In this document: positions 21,448 to 23,932 of the stretch, piece by piece
Layout of the letters: the number at the start of each line of letters is the position of its first letter
Numbering within the stretch: position 1 is the first letter of the stretch
Assembly: GCA_031285815.1 (NCBI GenBank)
Contig: JAITVM010000030.1
Location: 1 to 23,932, forward strand
Source: Clostridiales bacterium
GTDB taxonomy: Bacteria; Bacillota; Clostridia; Lachnospirales; JAITVM01
DNA: 23,932 nt
Direction: 5' to 3'
Program-made: the position numbers and the translations under genes
The notes under the pieces: generated by a model
Told to the model about the DNA's origin: nothing
The model's database searches: none
The model's input: only the letters and a program-made list of their open reading frames with translations

Positions 21448-22700
21448 AATTAAAAAAATATGAGGCTGGCACGGAAAAGGAAGCCATTGCGTTAGTCAGG
21501 CAGGATTTAGGGGAAGAAGCCTTTATAGTAAATATGAAAACCATCCACCCGCGGGGCATAAAGGCTTTTTTTAAAAAGCCATCGGTAGAAGTTACCGCGG
21601 CATATGATGAAGCACCTTATTCAGGTGAAAAAGGGCAAAAATATGAGTTGGATTTTATTGTTGAAGAGCCGCCGCTTACGAATGAAGAATTTATTGAGGA
21701 AACTAAAAGGCTATTGGGGCAGGGCAATGGCAATGAAGAAGAGGTGCCACATAGCGGCACTGATTCAAAGGATTTAAAGATTAAAGAACAGGCTGATACA
21801 ATAAAAGAGCTGCAAGAGAAGCTAGAATCTACCGAACAGATTTTGCAGAAAGTAATTTCTGAACTCAAAATTAATTCTAAAGTTGTTAATGATATTAATA
21901 GGCGGTATGAAAACCCGATGCTCCAGGTATTTTATGAATCGCTTACTGCCCAAGGTGTTACCGAAGAGATTGCACAAGGCATACTTGAAGAGATAAATAG
22001 TGTTGGGGCAACTAGCGATTTGGATATCAACCTGATTGTAAAAGTAATTTATAATTCAATTTTAGGCCATTTAAAATATGACAAGCCTTTAAAAATTCCT
22101 GGAAAGCCTAGGGTAATGACATTTATTGGCCCAACGGGTGTTGGAAAAACAACGACGATCGCGAAGCTTTCTTCTAATTTTATTCTAAACGATGAAATGA
22201 ATGTTGGGCTTATAACCTCTGATACCTACCGCATTGCGGCTATAGAGCAGTTAAAAACCTATGCCGAAATTTTAGATATAGAAGTAAGGGTTGTTTATGA
22301 TAATTTAGAGATTATAGATAATGTTGTTTTTATGGGCAGGGATAACGATGTTATCATTATTGACACAGCAGGCCGGTCGCACCGGAATGCGGAAACGCTC
22401 TTGGAGCTAAAAGAGCTCCTGGAGTATGTGGGTGACAGTGAAAAATACCTGGTCCTTAGCTTAACAACTAAATATGACGATTTAGTAAACATAATAGAGG
22501 CGTATAAAGATGTATCCGATTTTAGTATTATTTTTACTAAGCTCGATGAAACAAGCCGGATTGGCAATATACTAAATGTATGTTATACAACTGGTAAAAA
22601 GGTCGCATACTTAACAGATGGCCAATCTGTGCCCGATGACATCCAAGAAATGGACCCAGAAAGGGTAACAAAGATGCTCCTTGGTTTAGGGGGGAATTAA
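21444..22700 (+). CDS. flhF: FlhF, SRP-type GTPase for flagellar placement
   Basis: FlhF (418 aa) is the third SRP-family GTPase and determines where and how many flagella form. The N-terminal B domain (about 1-130) is followed by an N domain (about 150-215) and the G domain (about 220-418). The G1 motif GPTGVGKTT is at residues 229-237, followed by a Ser-Asp-Thr-Tyr-Arg-Ile-Ala-Ala-Ile-Glu-Gln-Leu region, an Asp-Thr-Ala-Gly-Arg G3 motif and Thr-Lys-Leu-Asp-Glu G4. The GTG start at 21444 overlaps the flhA TGA as GTGA, with GGGATGGTGGG upstream. Its partner FlhG follows after 1 nt. Confidence 0.96.
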   Translation: MKLKKYEAGTEKEAIALVRQDLGEEAFIVNMKTIHPRGIKAFFKKPSVEVTAAYDEAPYSGEKGQKYELDFIVEEPPLTNEEFIEETKRLLGQGNGNEEEVPHSGTDSKDLKIKEQADTIKELQEKLESTEQILQKVISELKINSKVVNDINRRYENPMLQVFYESLTAQGVTEEIAQGILEEINSVGATSDLDINLIVKVIYNSILGHLKYDKPLKIPGKPRVMTFIGPTGVGKTTTIAKLSSNFILNDEMNVGLITSDTYRIAAIEQLKTYAEILDIEVRVVYDNLEIIDNVVFMGRDNDVIIIDTAGRSHRNAETLLELKELLEYVGDSEKYLVLSLTTKYDDLVNIIEAYKDVSDFSIIFTKLDETSRIGNILNVCYTTGKKVAYLTDGQSVPDDIQEMDPERVTKMLLGLGGN

Positions 22701-22701
22701 A

Positions 22702-23604
22702 ATGGATCAGGCTAACGCATTAAGAGGTAGGATAAGGCAACGGGAAGAGGAGTACTTGAGCAACAATTTTTCTAAATATAAAAACGGGGGCCGTTCAAAA
22801 TTATTAGCGGTTTCTAGCGGCAAAGGTGGCGTAGGGAAAACTAATTTTGCGCTTAACCTAGCGATTGGTTTGTTAAAACAAGGCAAAAAGGTTATTGTTA
22901 TTGATGCTGATTTTGGGCTTGCTAATATAGAAATACTGCTTGGCCTTTCACCAAGGTTTACTTTGCTTGATGTTTTTTCAGGTGATAAAAATATCGAAGA
23001 TATTATTATAACTGGGCCGCATGGCCTCAAGTTTATTTCGGGTGGGAATGGCCTCTCCAGTTTGCCGAATATTAATAGCAAACAGCTTTCCTACATTATT
23101 TCTAACTTGGCTTATCTCGACAGGTATTTTGATTATATAATAATTGATACAGGTGCGGGTATTTCAGACTCTGTTGTTAATTTTATACGTGCGTGTGAGG
23201 ATATAATAGTTATAACGACACCGGAGCCGACAGCTATAACAGATGCGTATTCTTTAATAAAGGCCTCTGTTGATGGTTTTATTGGGGCCGGGGGGCTAAA
23301 TTTTAAGCTGGTTGTGAATAAAGTTGATAATACTGAAGAAGGGTTTGAAGCGTATAATAAATTAAGCAAGGTATGTGAAAAATACCTTGGGATAACAGTC
23401 TGCAGCTTGGGGAGTATCCCAGATGACGCCAATTTAGTTAGGGCTGTAAAGAAACAGGAGCCGGTAACGATTTCTTTCCCTGGTTCAGCTTCTGCGGCTG
23501 CTATTGAAAAGATCGGGTTTGAAATTTTGGATATCAAACAAGGGCCCGAACCTTTCGGCATAATATCTTTTGTAAAAAAATTGGTTGGAATTTTTAATGG
23601 CTAG
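22702..23604 (+). CDS. flhG: FlhG (YlxH), MinD-type ATPase controlling flagellar number
   Basis: FlhG (300 aa) is a MinD/ParA-family ATPase that stimulates FlhF GTPase activity and, in B. subtilis, interacts with FliY/FliM during C-ring assembly. The N-terminal activating motif Asp-Gln-Ala-x2-Leu-Arg (residues 2-8) is present. The deviant Walker A KGGVGKT is at 41-47 and a Walker A' Asp-Ala-Asp-Phe-Gly at 68-72, followed by a Val-Asp/Ile-Ile-Asp-Thr-Gly-Ala-Gly motif at about 148-154. ATG 22702 lies 1 nt after flhF, and the G-rich end of flhF serves as ribosome site. It is the last complete gene. Confidence 0.96.
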   Translation: MDQANALRGRIRQREEEYLSNNFSKYKNGGRSKLLAVSSGKGGVGKTNFALNLAIGLLKQGKKVIVIDADFGLANIEILLGLSPRFTLLDVFSGDKNIEDIIITGPHGLKFISGGNGLSSLPNINSKQLSYIISNLAYLDRYFDYIIIDTGAGISDSVVNFIRACEDIIVITTPEPTAITDAYSLIKASVDGFIGAGGLNFKLVVNKVDNTEEGFEAYNKLSKVCEKYLGITVCSLGSIPDDANLVRAVKKQEPVTISFPGSASAAAIEKIGFEILDIKQGPEPFGIISFVKKLVGIFNG

Positions 23605-23618
23605 AGGAGAGGTCGCTA

Positions 23619-23932
23619 ATGTTTTTTAAACATGTAAAGATAGGTGATAGGCTGGAAATATACGAAGAAAACAAAAAAGACATAGTATATGCAAGCCAAG
23701 TTGAAGAGGTAAAAGAAAAGCGGGCTTTAGTTATCCATATGCCAATCTCTTTTGGGCAATATATTAAGTTAAAAGAAAAAAATAAATATACGGTTATATT
23801 TTTTACAGATAGTGGGCTTTTGAGGTACGAAGCGGTTATCGAAAAACATAAAGTTGAAGATGGGTTTAACCTAACTGAGATTAAATTAAATTCGAATGGG
23901 GAACGTATGCAAAGGCGCGAATTTTTTCGTTT
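23619..23932 (+). CDS. YcgR/PilZ-type flagellar brake protein (5' part)
   Basis: The first 104 codons are present and the gene runs off the window. The N-terminal part (Met-Phe-Phe-Lys-His-Val-Lys-Ile-Gly-Asp-Arg-Leu) resembles the YcgR_2 N-terminal domain. The sequence ends in Gln-Arg-Arg-Glu-Phe-Phe-Arg, which fits the RxxxR c-di-GMP binding motif at the start of a PilZ domain. In B. subtilis the related YpfA/MotI binds MotA and slows the motor when c-di-GMP is high. ATG 23619 follows AGAGGAGAGG, 14 nt after flhG. The downstream half, including most of the PilZ domain, is outside the window, so the assignment is good but partial. Confidence 0.78.
   Translation, partial: MFFKHVKIGDRLEIYEENKKDIVYASQVEEVKEKRALVIHMPISFGQYIKLKEKNKYTVIFFTDSGLLRYEAVIEKHKVEDGFNLTEIKLNSNGERMQRREFFR

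Noticed and set aside
21563..21580. GGCTTTTT/AAAAAGCC palindrome in flhF
   Set aside because: It lies inside a conserved coding frame and is explained by Lys/Phe codons; no sign of regulatory use.

Overview
The window is a low-GC Gram-positive (Firmicutes, most likely Clostridia) flagellar fla/che operon. The assignment rests on gene order, a CheC-FliN fusion FliY, a SwrD/FlbD-family gene, flhF-flhG after flhA, strong AGGAGG-type ribosome sites, frequent TTG starts and a Spo0A-like box. All recognisable genes are on the + strand and are packed with short gaps or overlaps. The genus cannot be named from the sequence.

Layout: 1-219 is a non-coding leader with five copies of ACAAAAGAT and a strong intrinsic terminator whose tail ends only 35 nt before fliE. 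220-6469 holds rod/MS-ring, switch and export-ATPase genes: fliE, fliF, fliG, fliH, fliI, fliJ and a YlxF/MotE-like membrane protein. 6597-11112 holds hook genes: fliK (hook length), flgD (hook cap with four C-terminal repeats), a TIGR02530-type flagellar operon protein, flgE (hook) and swrD. 11129-13316 holds the stator genes motA and motB, then fliL. 13356-15982 holds the switch and signal genes fliM, fliY and cheY. 15983-16231 lacks a recognisable fliO and instead carries an 88-nt hairpin and a tiny hydrophobic ORF. 16232-19253 holds export-gate genes fliP, fliQ, fliR and flhB. 19254-19401 is a promoter-like region with a sigma-28-type site, a Spo0A-like box and overlapping TATAAT hexamers. 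19402-23604 holds flhA, flhF and flhG. A truncated YcgR/PilZ-type c-di-GMP effector gene runs off the right edge at 23619.

Together the genes encode most of the basal body, the type III export apparatus, hook assembly, the motor and switch, and FlhF/FlhG placement control. flgB/flgC, and probably the remaining che genes and sigD, are expected just outside the window. This is mostly a conventional operon. The unusual signals are regulatory: the repeat-plus-terminator leader, a probable AUU start for fliK, the hairpin in place of fliO, and the internal promoter region before flhA. In addition, FlgD has an unusual repeat expansion. No gene-scale unknown system was found.
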